A DNA stretch of 64,000 nucleotides from Streptomyces sp. WZ-12 (GTDB taxonomy: Bacteria; Actinomycetota; Actinomycetes; Streptomycetales; Streptomycetaceae). Under the pieces are notes generated by a model. It was given only the letters and a program-made list of their open reading frames with translations. It ran no database searches and had not been told where the DNA came from. The translations under genes were made by a program, and so were the position numbers. How positions within the stretch are numbered: position 1 is the stretch's first letter; the number at the start of each line of letters is the position of its first letter. The DNA is taken from positions 2,604,001 to 2,668,000 of the forward strand of contig NZ_CP118574.1 in assembly GCF_028898845.1 (NCBI RefSeq), given 5' to 3'. Below, piece by piece: positions 10,514-19,042 of this stretch.

Positions 10514-10757
10514 GCCGGCCTTTGAGCTGTCGATCAACGCTTGACACAGGCATCGGCAATCTGTCGAGAATTATTGTGCGCTCCTCGACGAATAACCGCA
10601 CCGCCCGCCGCGGCGACAACTCCGCCGGCGGAGCGGGCCGGTACCGCATCGAGGTCACCGTCAAGTCCGTGATGTCGCAGGGCCCGCCGGCCGCCGGCGG
10701 CGCCCTGTCTGGCTCGCCCCGGCCGACGCACCCGGCCGGGCCGGAGAGAGAGCGGTA
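10514..10757. other. Divergent intergenic region, right half
   Basis: About 245 bp separate the SARP array from the rightward operon. TTGACA at 10541-10546 could be a -35 box for that operon, but no clear TAnnnT lies 17-18 bp downstream. No second heptamer array was found on the plus strand. The small frames here are not credible genes. Confidence 0.4.
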
Positions 10758-11843
10758 ATGGAAACTCACACCAGCGCGTTGCGCCGCTGGCTGCTGGACC
10801 GTCCGCAGATCACCCAAGGCCCGCACGCCGGCGGCGTCGTCGGCGGGCGCGGCGCCAGCACCGCGGGCGAGTACGTCTATCCGGAGATCACCGGCTACTA
10901 CCTGAGCTGGCTGGCGTTCGTCGCGGAGAGCGAGCCGGGCACGGACGAGGACATCGCGCGGCGGTACGGCGCGGCCGCCTACTGGCTCCAGCGGGAACTC
11001 GGACGCCCCGGCGGGCCCCGGACGCGCGACTACCTCGGCCCCGGCACCGAGCCGGACGTTGACTGGCGCAACGCCGCGCTGTTCGCCTTCGACCTCGGCA
11101 TGGTCCACCGCGGCCTCGCCGCCACCGGGGCGCCGGACCTGCCGGCCGTCCGGCACGCCCGCGCCGACACCGCCGCCCTCCTGGGCTCCCTGCGGGACGC
11201 CGACGGCTCCTGGCTCTCCTGCCTGCCGCACGCCAACACCGGTGCGCTGCCCGACCGTTGGTCCACCGCGCCCGGGCCGCACCTGCTCAAGGTCGCCGGC
11301 GGCGCCCTCGCGCTCGCCGGGCCCGGCGAGGACTCCACGACGGTGCGGGCCGCACGGGCGACGCTGGCCCGGCACGCGCCCGGTCTGAAGGGGAGGCTGC
11401 CCGCGATGAGCCACCCCGCGCTCTACGCGCTGGAGGGCCTGCTCCAGGCCGAGGTGGCCGGGCACTCCGAGTACCACGACGAACTCCTCAACGGCTACCA
11501 CGAGTTGCTCGACCACGCGGACGGCGGAGTGCTGCGCGAGGTGGCCGCCGACCCGTCCAGCCGGGTGCGCAGCGATGTGCTGGCGCAGGCGCTCCGGGTG
11601 GGCTCGGTGCTCGCCGGGCGGGGCGAACTCGACGGGCGGCACACCGACCGCCTCGACGAGATCGCCCGGGTCCTGGTCAGCCACGTCGACCCGCACGGCG
11701 GGACGTGGTTCGACCGGACCGGCAACGCGGGGGCCCGCTACAACACCTGGTGCGCCATGTTCGCCCACCAGGCGCTCGCGTTCTTCGGCCGCGTCAAGGC
11801 GGGCCGACCGATTCCCGAGAACTGGATCCGCCTGCTCGTCTGA
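10758..11843 (+). CDS. Unknown cluster protein, possible alpha/alpha-barrel fold
   Basis: The 361-residue protein is not confidently recognised. It has repeated helix-rich segments with Gly-Trp or Gly-Ser-Trp turns (RDADGSWLSCLPHANTG, VDPHGGTWFDRTGNAGARYN) and helices ending in Ala/Leu-rich faces. This resembles the alpha/alpha toroids of squalene-cyclase-like, prenyltransferase-like or unsaturated-glycosidase-like proteins. A conserved-looking C-terminal motif is RYNTWCAMFAHQAL. It has no signal peptide or membrane segment. It is the first gene of the rightward arm (ATG at 10758, GGAGAG upstream), with the next gene 56 bp on. A cyclase, lyase or sugar-acting role is possible. Confidence 0.7.
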   Translation: METHTSALRRWLLDRPQITQGPHAGGVVGGRGASTAGEYVYPEITGYYLSWLAFVAESEPGTDEDIARRYGAAAYWLQRELGRPGGPRTRDYLGPGTEPDVDWRNAALFAFDLGMVHRGLAATGAPDLPAVRHARADTAALLGSLRDADGSWLSCLPHANTGALPDRWSTAPGPHLLKVAGGALALAGPGEDSTTVRAARATLARHAPGLKGRLPAMSHPALYALEGLLQAEVAGHSEYHDELLNGYHELLDHADGGVLREVAADPSSRVRSDVLAQALRVGSVLAGRGELDGRHTDRLDEIARVLVSHVDPHGGTWFDRTGNAGARYNTWCAMFAHQALAFFGRVKAGRPIPENWIRLLV

Positions 11844-11899
11844 CCGACCGGCCCACGAGAACGGACGTCGGGTCACCCGTGGCACACAAGGGAGCACCC

Positions 11900-13075
11900 A
11901 TGCAACGCCGTGTCGCACTGGTCGTGGGTACACGGCCGGAGGCGATCAAAATGGCCCCCCTCATCCGGGAGTTCGGCCGGAACCCGGACTTCGAGCCGGT
12001 CGTGATCTCGACCGGGCAGCACACCGACCTGCTCGACCAGGTCCTCGCCGAGTTCGCCATCACCCCCGACCTCGACCTCGGCGTGCGCCGGGTCACCCGG
12101 ACCCTGGCCGAGCTGACCGGCGCGATGCTCGGCGCCGTCGACGAGGCCCTGGAGAAGTGCCGGCCGCACACCGTCCTCACCCACGGCGACACCACCACCA
12201 CCTTGAGCACCAGCCTCGCGGCCTTCTACCGGATGGTGCCGCTGACGCACGTCGAGGCGGGCCTGCGGTCGGGCAACCGATGGGCGCCCTACCCGGAGGA
12301 GATCAACCGGCGGGTCACCTCGCTGGTCACCGACCTGCACCTGGCCCCCACTCCGGAGGCCAAGGCGAACCTGCTGGCCGAGGGCGTGTCGCCGGACACC
12401 GTCGTGGTCACCGGCAACACCGTCATCGACGCCATGCGGGAGATGCTCGACACCGCGCCGGACTGGACCGACCCGGACCTGGCGGCCCTCGATACCGACC
12501 CGCGCCGGCTGTTGCTCTTCACCACCCACCGCCGCGAGTCGTGGGGGGCGTCCATGCAGCGCGTCGCGCAGACCGTGGCCGAGGTCGCCCACCGCCACCC
12601 GGACATGCTGGTGGTCGCCTGCGTCCACCCCAACCCCACCGTGCGGGCCGCGCTGATACCCGCGCTGCGCGACCGCGACAACGTCATCGTGGTCCCGCCG
12701 CAGCCCTACGCCACCTTCCTGAAGCTGATACAGCGCGCCCACCTGGTGGTCACCGACTCCGGCGGGGTGCAGGAGGAGTGCACGGGCCTGGGCACGCCCG
12801 CGCTCGTCCTCCGCGAGGTGACGGAGCGTCAAGAAGGCGTGGATTCCGGGGGCGTGTTGCTGATCGGCACCCAACCGGCCCGGGTGCGCAACGGCATCGA
12901 GACGCTCTGGCGGGACGCCGCCCGCCACTCCGCCATGGCCAACGCGATCAGCCCGTACGGCGACGGTCACGCGGCCCGGCGCTGCGTCGCCGCCGTAGCC
13001 CGCCTGCTCGGCCTCACCGACGAACCGGTGTCCGAGTACCAGCCCGTGTCGATGGCCGAAGGGGACCCCCTGTGA
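11900..13075 (+). CDS. wecB: Non-hydrolysing UDP-N-acetylglucosamine 2-epimerase
   Basis: The 391-residue GT-B-like epimerase converts UDP-GlcNAc to UDP-ManNAc. Family blocks are present: VGTRPEAIKMAPLIRE at the N-terminus, STGQHTDLLDQ, THVEAGLRSGNRWAPYPEE and VTDSGGVQEE near the C-terminus. The length is normal for WecB/MnaA. I chose ATG at 11900 because GGGAG precedes it and the Rossmann strand starts at once; the longer open frame upstream is the shadow of the preceding gene. Its TGA overlaps the GTG of the phosphatase gene. Within this cluster it probably feeds a ManNAc-type sugar into the product rather than wall teichuronic acid. Confidence 0.9.
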   Translation: MQRRVALVVGTRPEAIKMAPLIREFGRNPDFEPVVISTGQHTDLLDQVLAEFAITPDLDLGVRRVTRTLAELTGAMLGAVDEALEKCRPHTVLTHGDTTTTLSTSLAAFYRMVPLTHVEAGLRSGNRWAPYPEEINRRVTSLVTDLHLAPTPEAKANLLAEGVSPDTVVVTGNTVIDAMREMLDTAPDWTDPDLAALDTDPRRLLLFTTHRRESWGASMQRVAQTVAEVAHRHPDMLVVACVHPNPTVRAALIPALRDRDNVIVVPPQPYATFLKLIQRAHLVVTDSGGVQEECTGLGTPALVLREVTERQEGVDSGGVLLIGTQPARVRNGIETLWRDAARHSAMANAISPYGDGHAARRCVAAVARLLGLTDEPVSEYQPVSMAEGDPL

Positions 13076-13722
13076 ACAGCGACGCCAACACCACCTACCT
13101 CGTGCGCCACGCGCAGACCGCCTACAGCGCCCATCACGTCGTCAACGGCGCCCTGCACGTGGACATCCCCCTCGACGACGCCGGGCGCGCCGCCAGCCGG
13201 CAGTACGCCGACGCCGACTGGCTCGCCGGCATCGCCTCCTGCCGCACCAGCGGCTTCGGCCGCACCCTGCAAACCGCCCAACTGCTGCTGCCCGGCGCCC
13301 GGGTGCCGATGACCCCCGACCACCGCCTCAACGAGGTCGACTACGGCTCCTTCGAGGGCGGGCCCTGGCTGACGTACGGTGCCTGGCTGGTCGAGGCGGG
13401 CTGGGACGCGGTGCCGCCGGGCGGCACCGAATCCTGGCGGGGCTGCGTACTGCGCATGCTCGACGGCCTGTTGGACTGCCTGGCGCTGCCCGGACCGCGG
13501 CTCGTGGTCGGCCACGGGCTGCTCGGGTCCGTGGCCCGTTGGCTCGCCGGCCCGCACCCGCCGGTCGGCGCCACCACCGCGCTCCCCGTCTTCCCCGAGG
13601 CGCCCTACCTGGAGCCGCTGGTCCTGGGTGAGGAGGAGCTGCGGCGCCTGGTGGCGGAGGGCCGGCGCCAGTTCGACCGGCCCGCCGACCGCAGCAACGC
13701 CGGCCGGGCGGTGGCGCGATGA
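13072..13722 (+). CDS. Histidine phosphatase superfamily protein (phosphoglycerate mutase-like)
   Basis: The 216-residue protein has the catalytic motif YLVRHAQTAYS near residue 10 (RHG variant with Ala), RTSGFGRTLQTAQ, EVDYGSFEG, and the second histidine in LVVGHGLLGS. These features suit a phosphomonoesterase that dephosphorylates a sugar or nucleotide intermediate. The GTG at 13072 overlaps the epimerase stop by 4 bp (GTGA), and its own stop overlaps the next start (ATGA), so the genes are translationally coupled. The substrate is unknown, but a sugar phosphate from the neighbouring enzymes is plausible. Confidence 0.88.
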   Translation: MNSDANTTYLVRHAQTAYSAHHVVNGALHVDIPLDDAGRAASRQYADADWLAGIASCRTSGFGRTLQTAQLLLPGARVPMTPDHRLNEVDYGSFEGGPWLTYGAWLVEAGWDAVPPGGTESWRGCVLRMLDGLLDCLALPGPRLVVGHGLLGSVARWLAGPHPPVGATTALPVFPEAPYLEPLVLGEEELRRLVAEGRRQFDRPADRSNAGRAVAR

Positions 13723-15269
13723 CCGCCGACGCCCTGGTCGTCGGCTCCGGCGCCGCCGGCGGCTGGGCCGCGAAGACGCTCGCCGAGCGCGGGATCGAGG
13801 TGCTCGTCCTGGAGGCCGGCCCGTTGGTCGCCGGCGACCTCCGGGTGGACCGCGCCGCCCACGACGGCAGCCGACAGCCGGTCCAGTCCCGCTGCTCCGC
13901 CTACGAGCCGGCCAACAGCCATCTCTTCGTGGACGACCTCGACAACCCCTACCGGACGCCGGACGGGCTGCCGTACCACTGGTTCCGCTCCCGCCAACTC
14001 GGCGGCCGGCTGCCGCTCTGGGCCGGGGTGTGCCTGCGGATGTCCGACCGGGAGTTCGGCGGTGCCGCCACCGGGGGTGCCGGCCGGGACCGCCGCGCCT
14101 GGCCGATCCGGCACCACACCCTGGACCCGTACTACTCCCGGGTCGAGGCGTTCCTGGAGGTCACCGGCGGCGGCGAGCACACGCCGGCCGCGCCGCCGCC
14201 CACCGCGGGCCGGCGGCAGCCGATGACCCGTGGTGAGGCCCGGCTGGCCGCGGCCGTCGAAGCGCGGTGGCCCGAGCGGCAGTTGGTCACCAGCCGGGTC
14301 GCCCGGGCCGAGGCCGGGTCCGTGCTCTCCGCGGCGCAGCGCACCGGACGGGTACGGCTGCGCCCCGACGCGGTCGTCTCCCACCTCGAACTGGACGCAA
14401 CCGGCGCTCGTGCCACCGGAGTTGTCTTCGTCGACCGCCGCACCGGCGCCATCCACCGCGAGCGGGCCGGGGTCGTGGTGCTGTGCGCCTCCGCCATCGA
14501 GACGGTCCGCATCCTGCTCAACACCCGCACCCGGCACCACCCCGAGGGGCTCGGCGGCGACTCCGGCCGGCTCGGCCGCTACTTCCTCGACCACCTCGCC
14601 GGGGCCGCGGTCAGCGGCACCGTCCCCGACCTGGACGCGGCGCCCCGCCCCCGCAGCGAGCCGGGCTTCGTCCCGGTGTGCCACATCCCGGACTTCGCCA
14701 CCGGCGCGGACCGCGGCTTCCCGGGCGGCTACGGCATCACCGTCTTCGCCCCGGAGACACTGCCGCTCAACGCCGGGAGCGCCCGGTGGGCGTCGGCCAG
14801 CGGCGGGGTGCCGTTCCGCATGTGGGCCAGCGGCGAGGTGCTCCCCCGGGCCGACAACCGCATCACCCTCGCGGAGACCACCGACGCCTGGGGCATCCCG
14901 CAGGCCCACGTCCGGCTCGCCCACCACGCGCCGGAGCGCGCGATGTTCGCCCACCAGATCGCCGCGATGACCGAGATGGCCGAGGCGGCCGGCTTCCACC
15001 TCACCGAGGTCGCCGACGCGCCGCTGGCGCCGGGGTCCTCCGTCCACGAGATGGGCGGCGCCGCCATGGGGGACGACCCGGACACCTCCGTCGTGGGCCC
15101 CGACAACCGGCTCTGGCGGGTCCCCAACGTCCTCGTCGCCGACGCCGCGTGTTTCCCCACCGCCGGCTGGCAGAACCCGACCCTGACCACCATGGCCCTC
15201 GCCGCCCGCGCCTGCGACCTGCTCGCAGACCGGGCCCGCGGCGGGGAGTTGGAGCGTGAAGCGGCATGA
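13719..15269 (+). CDS. GMC family FAD-dependent oxidoreductase
   Basis: The 516-residue flavoprotein begins with the FAD Rossmann motif VVGSGAAGG and carries VLEAGP. A middle LPYHWFRSRQLGGRLPLWAG segment precedes VLCASAIET, and the GMC C-terminus shows SVHEMGGAAMG and the NPTLTTMALA tail that closes the flavin site. The family oxidises alcohols, including sugar hydroxyls (6'-dehydrogenases in aminoglycoside pathways are GMC enzymes). Here it probably oxidises a sugar hydroxyl of the intermediate. It overlaps both neighbours by 4 bp. It is all cytoplasmic, with no signal peptide. Confidence 0.9.
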   Translation: MTADALVVGSGAAGGWAAKTLAERGIEVLVLEAGPLVAGDLRVDRAAHDGSRQPVQSRCSAYEPANSHLFVDDLDNPYRTPDGLPYHWFRSRQLGGRLPLWAGVCLRMSDREFGGAATGGAGRDRRAWPIRHHTLDPYYSRVEAFLEVTGGGEHTPAAPPPTAGRRQPMTRGEARLAAAVEARWPERQLVTSRVARAEAGSVLSAAQRTGRVRLRPDAVVSHLELDATGARATGVVFVDRRTGAIHRERAGVVVLCASAIETVRILLNTRTRHHPEGLGGDSGRLGRYFLDHLAGAAVSGTVPDLDAAPRPRSEPGFVPVCHIPDFATGADRGFPGGYGITVFAPETLPLNAGSARWASASGGVPFRMWASGEVLPRADNRITLAETTDAWGIPQAHVRLAHHAPERAMFAHQIAAMTEMAEAAGFHLTEVADAPLAPGSSVHEMGGAAMGDDPDTSVVGPDNRLWRVPNVLVADAACFPTAGWQNPTLTTMALAARACDLLADRARGGELEREAA

Positions 15270-16492
15270 AGATCCTGCTGATCAGCGACGTCGACGTGGA
15301 GAGCGGGCGCGGCCCGGTCACCCGACTCGCCAGCGTCCTACCGGAGTTGAGCCGGCGCGCCGAGGTCGTGGTGGGCATGCTCGGGGAGGCCGACGAGACC
15401 TGTCGCCGCGCCATCGAGACCAGCCAAGTCCGCGCCCATCCACTGCCGTTCGCGCTGCGCGGCTGGAACGTGGCGGACCTGCCCGGGCTCGTCGGCCGGA
15501 TCGAGGGCCTGGTCCGCCACGAGCGGCCCGACCTCGTGGTGCTCTACCGGGAGATCTGGGACCTGATGCACGCGCTGCCGCCGGTCCTGGCGCGCGCGGG
15601 CGTCCCGTTCCTGGTGATGCCGCACTCGGTGCCGTTCCTGGACGCGATGGCCCGCCCGACCCGTTCGTTCGCCTGGGACCTGTGCCGCAGGGTGGCCACC
15701 GAGCGCCGGGGCCACGCGCTGCGCTACCTCTTCACCCACGTCCACCAGGTGGGGCTGTTGCGGACGTTGCCCCGAGTGATGATCAATCAGACCGTCAGCG
15801 TCTACCTGCACGGCTACTTCCCGCAGGCCCCCACCGTCCACGCCCTGCCGGGATACGCCGTCGACCTGGACGCCATCCGGTCCGCCGCCGACGTGGAGAA
15901 GACCTACGACGTGGCCTTCATGGCCAAACTCACCGCGGGCAAGGGGCTGTTCCACCTGCTCGACGTGATGCGCCGGCTGCGCCGACTGCGGCCCGAGGCC
16001 CGCATGCTCGTCATCGGTTCCTTCGAGAACGCCGCCGTCGAACGGAAGTTCCTTGCGGCCCGGGACCGTTACGGCCTGCGCGACGCGATCCACCTGGCCG
16101 GATGGCTGACCGGCGAGGAGAAATACCGCGCCCTTGGCTCCGCCAGAACTTTCTGTTACCCGTCGATCTCGGCTGATACCTTCTCTCTGTGCCTGCTCGA
16201 AGCGCTGGCCGGCGGCCTGCCGGCGGTCTGTTACGACGTGCCGTTCACCCGCGCGGTCTACGGCACCACGCCGGCGGTTCGTCGAGTGCCGTTCGCCTCC
16301 CGCTCGCTCATGGCAGGGGAACTCCACAACCTTCTCGCAGCGCACACGCTGGAGTCCGCCAGCACCGCGGCCACGGAATTCGCCACCGGCTACAGCTCCT
16401 GGGGTGCCGTCGCCGACGCCGAGTTGGCCGCTTATGGGAACTTTCTCGGCCTGGTCGGCGCTGAGCCCCGTGCCGAGACAGAACATCGTTAG
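15266..16492 (+). CDS. GT4 family glycosyltransferase
   Basis: The 408-residue GT-B protein starts MKILLISDVDVESGRGPVTR. The C-terminal nucleotide-sugar domain shows VAFMAKLTAGKGLFHLLDV, HLAGWLTGEEKYR and the E-x7-E region DTFSLCLLEALAGGLPAV, typical of retaining GT4 enzymes. With the UDP-GlcNAc 2-epimerase upstream, UDP-ManNAc or UDP-GlcNAc are likely donors. The ATG at 15266 overlaps the GMC stop. The last 350 bp are noticeably less GC-biased than the preceding genes, which may mark a junction of transferred pieces. Confidence 0.88.
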   Translation: MKILLISDVDVESGRGPVTRLASVLPELSRRAEVVVGMLGEADETCRRAIETSQVRAHPLPFALRGWNVADLPGLVGRIEGLVRHERPDLVVLYREIWDLMHALPPVLARAGVPFLVMPHSVPFLDAMARPTRSFAWDLCRRVATERRGHALRYLFTHVHQVGLLRTLPRVMINQTVSVYLHGYFPQAPTVHALPGYAVDLDAIRSAADVEKTYDVAFMAKLTAGKGLFHLLDVMRRLRRLRPEARMLVIGSFENAAVERKFLAARDRYGLRDAIHLAGWLTGEEKYRALGSARTFCYPSISADTFSLCLLEALAGGLPAVCYDVPFTRAVYGTTPAVRRVPFASRSLMAGELHNLLAAHTLESASTAATEFATGYSSWGAVADAELAAYGNFLGLVGAEPRAETEHR

Positions 16493-16501
16493 GGTAAACC
16501 G

Positions 16502-17773
16502 TTGCTTGACTTGAAGTTCATTCTCCAGAATCCGGATGCCGTCGCCGAGAACTGTGCGCGCCGCGGATACGAAGTGGACATCGAGCAGATCGTCTCGCTC
16601 GATCGGGAACGCCGCGAGACGACCGGCCTCCTCGACGAAACTCGGCACAACATCACGGCACTTGGGCGTGAGTGGAAGAACGCCACCGACAAGGACGAGC
16701 ACCGGCGCAAGGCCAACGCCCTGAAGGAGGACCGGTCGCGGCTGGAGGCCCAACTGGAGGGCATCGAGGAGAAGCTGGGGCACATCCTGGAGCGGCTGCC
16801 CAACATGCTGGACCCGCGGGTCCCGGTGGGCGGCGAGGAGAAGAACGAGGTCGTCCGGGTCGTCGGGGAACCGACCAGCTTCGACTTCGCCCCCCGCTCC
16901 CACGAGGAACTCGGCCGGCTCACCGCCACCATCGACATCCCGCGCGGGGTGAACGTCGCCGGCTCCCGCTTCTACCTGCTGATGAACGAGGCGGTCCAGA
17001 TGCGCATGGCGCTGACCGACCTGTTCACCAAGCGCGCCCGCGAGCAGGGCTTCGACCTGGTCTCGCCGCCCTACCTGGCCCGCCGGGAGACCCTTTACGC
17101 CTCCGGCTACCTGCCGTTCCAGGACAAGGACAACTTCACGGTCAACGACTCCGACCTGTCCCTGATCGGCACCAGCGAGCAGTCCCTGCTCGGCATGCAC
17201 GTCGGCGAGATGCTCACCCAGCTCCCGCTGCTCTACCTCGGCGACTCCATGTGCTTCCGCACCGAGGCCGGCAGCTACGGCCGCGACACCGCCGGAATCC
17301 TGCGGGTGCACCAGTTCTACAAGCTGGAGCAGCTCATCTACTGCCACCCGTCCGAGAGCGAGCGCTACCACCAACTCTGCCTGGAGAACGAGGAATGGCT
17401 GATGCGCGAGCTCGGCATTCCCTACCAGGTGGTGCTCACCGGCTCGCAGGACCTGGGCGCCCCCGGCCGCATGAAGTACGACACCGAAGCCTGGCTGCCC
17501 TTCCAGGAGCGGTACCGCGAGACCACCTCCAACACCAACATGGGGGACTTCCAAGCGCGGCGCGGCCGCATCCGCTACAAGATCGACGGGGAGAAGGGCT
17601 TCCCGCACACCATCTCCGCCACCGGGTTCTGCGACCGCCTGATCATCGCGATCATGGAGAACTACCAGCAGGAGGACGGTTCCATCCGGGTGCCCAAGCT
17701 CCTGGCGCCGTACCTCGGCACCGACCTCATCCCGGTCCGCCCGGTGGAACAACAGCGACCCATGGTCCGGTAG
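16502..17773 (+). CDS. serS: Cluster-encoded seryl-tRNA synthetase
   Basis: The 423-residue class II synthetase has the N-terminal coiled-coil tRNA-binding arm (residues about 25-100). The core carries motif 2 ([21 protein letters not shown]) and motif 3 ([19 protein letters not shown] then [10 protein letters not shown]). The usual SNC-x-DFQARR block reads [17 protein letters not shown], and the serine-pocket segment reads LIGTSEQ rather than LIPTAEV, so it is diverged from housekeeping SerRS. The start is TTG at 16502 with AGGG upstream, 9 bp after the GT stop. Extra SerRS genes occur in seryl-tRNA-using antibiotic pathways (valanimycin VlmL) or as resistance copies (albomycin). Here it probably supplies seryl-AMP or seryl-tRNA for biosynthesis. 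Confidence 0.92.
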   Translation: MLDLKFILQNPDAVAENCARRGYEVDIEQIVSLDRERRETTGLLDETRHNITALGREWKNATDKDEHRRKANALKEDRSRLEAQLEGIEEKLGHILERLPNMLDPRVPVGGEEKNEVVRVVGEPTSFDFAPRSHEELGRLTATIDIPRGVNVAGSRFYLLMNEAVQMRMALTDLFTKRAREQGFDLVSPPYLARRETLYASGYLPFQDKDNFTVNDSDLSLIGTSEQSLLGMHVGEMLTQLPLLYLGDSMCFRTEAGSYGRDTAGILRVHQFYKLEQLIYCHPSESERYHQLCLENEEWLMRELGIPYQVVLTGSQDLGAPGRMKYDTEAWLPFQERYRETTSNTNMGDFQARRGRIRYKIDGEKGFPHTISATGFCDRLIIAIMENYQQEDGSIRVPKLLAPYLGTDLIPVRPVEQQRPMVR

Positions 17774-17778
17774 GAGAC

Positions 17779-18972
17779 ATGACCCACGCTGCCACATCCC
17801 GCTTCGACGCGGCCTTGTCCGACTACCTCCTCGCCAACAAGTGGTTCCGGGAACGGTGCGACCACTGCGGACGCACCTACTTCAGCAAGTGGCACCGGTC
17901 CTGCCAGAGCCCCTGGTGCCCCGGCTCCCGTCCGGCGGACCCGGGTGTGCGGGGCGCGGCCAGGCCGCCCCGGCCGCCGTCGATGCAGTGGCAGCGCCTG
18001 CGCCGCGCCCTCGCGGGCCGCGGCGTGCCCCCGTCGGCCATGCCGGACCTCACGAGCGCGGCCCGCGACACCGATCTGGTCGTCTCGGCCCTGCAACACC
18101 TCGACCCGGTGGTGCACGACGGGGCGCCGGCCCCGGTCGGCCCGTACGTCCTGGCCCAACCGTGCGTGCGCTGGCAGTACTTGCCGACCGCGGGGCGGGA
18201 GGACGGCGTCTCCTCCTCGTTCGTCAACCTCTCGTCCTTGGAGGTGGGCGGGCCGGATCTCGTGGAGCGCCTGGCGCACCATCTCGACATCTGGCTGGAC
18301 GGCCTGTCGGCCATCGGCATCCACGCCCGTGACGTGACCATCGCGCTCACCGACGAGGACTGCGCGTACGGGCCGTACGAGGGGCGCCGGGCCGATGTGA
18401 ACTGCGCCGGCGTGGAGATCGGCGAGCTGAACTGGTACTACCGCGTCGCGGACGCGGCGGACCGCTCGCTGGCCGTGATCGACTGCGGGTTCTCCCTGGA
18501 GCGCATCCTCTCGACGGCGACCGGCGTGCACGGCTACCACGCGGCGCTCTCGCCGATCTATCTCGCCGGCGTCAAGGGCGGCGGCGTCGTCAACGACCGG
18601 GCGCGCACCCTGGCGTTGCTGTCGCTGTTCGGGGTGACGCCGGGCAGCCGCGGCCCGCGGCGGTACGCCCGACGGCTCGCCGACGAGCTGGCCCTGTCCC
18701 TGCTGAAGGGGATCAATCTGAGCGGTTGCCTCGATCATGCGGCCGGCTACTGGCGGCAGTTCGCGACGCCCACCGCGGCGCCGGCGGCGGCTCTGGCGAC
18801 CGCCGCCGAGGCGATCGAGCAGCGGGCGATCGCCCGGCTGTCCGGGGCGCTGGGGATCGCGGTGCCGCCCCAGCGCATGGCGTTCGCCGAGGTCGCCGAC
18901 TTCCTCGCGGTCCGCGCCGGCGGCTGGGAGGGCGTGTCCCGGGCCGTCGAGGCGCTGACCGCGGAGGCGTGA
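17779..18972 (+). CDS. Stand-alone archaeal-type alanyl-tRNA synthetase-like protein
   Basis: The 397-residue protein resembles the N-terminal part of archaeal AlaRS. The zinc site CDHCGRTYFSKWHRSCQSPWC (Cys27, 30, 42, 47) corresponds to the archaeal CxxCG...C-x4-C module. VLAQPCVRWQY (Arg131) matches class II motif 2 (archaeal LVIAQPSIR), and VIDCGFSLERI (Arg242) matches motif 3 (IVDTGYGIER). RDTDLVVSALQHLDP matches RDDVxLTIAS. The editing and C-Ala domains are absent, as expected for a protein this short. It could form an aminoacyl-adenylate and charge a carrier, small molecule or tRNA. The ATG at 17779 has GGAG upstream, 5 bp after serS. I infer the family from motif order; no search was run. 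Confidence 0.78.
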   Translation: MTHAATSRFDAALSDYLLANKWFRERCDHCGRTYFSKWHRSCQSPWCPGSRPADPGVRGAARPPRPPSMQWQRLRRALAGRGVPPSAMPDLTSAARDTDLVVSALQHLDPVVHDGAPAPVGPYVLAQPCVRWQYLPTAGREDGVSSSFVNLSSLEVGGPDLVERLAHHLDIWLDGLSAIGIHARDVTIALTDEDCAYGPYEGRRADVNCAGVEIGELNWYYRVADAADRSLAVIDCGFSLERILSTATGVHGYHAALSPIYLAGVKGGGVVNDRARTLALLSLFGVTPGSRGPRRYARRLADELALSLLKGINLSGCLDHAAGYWRQFATPTAAPAAALATAAEAIEQRAIARLSGALGIAVPPQRMAFAEVADFLAVRAGGWEGVSRAVEALTAEA

Positions 18973-18980
18973 CCGGGGCC

Positions 18981-19020
18981 CGGGTTCGCGGCACCGGCCC
19001 GGGCCGGTGCCGCGAACCCG
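18981..19020. terminator. 20-bp perfect inverted-repeat terminator
   Basis: Bases 18981-19000 are the exact reverse complement of 19001-19020 with no spacer, giving a very stable hairpin between the AlaRS-like gene (+) and the SARP gene (-). It should terminate both transcripts. Confidence 0.85.
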
Positions 19021-19042
19021 GTGACGTCGAGGGGGCGTTGGG

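Noticed and set aside
10541..10577. TTGACA promoter for the rightward cluster operon
   Set aside because: No -10 hexamer at 16-19 bp; noted only as a possible half promoter.
15338..17797. Long minus-strand frame across the glycosyltransferase and serS genes
   Set aside because: Antisense shadow; the plus-strand genes have complete catalytic motifs and coupled starts.
18981..19020. 20-bp perfect inverted repeat as a mobile-element end or attachment site
   Set aside because: It lies exactly between convergent stops, has no spacer and no second copy in the window, so a terminator is the simpler reading.
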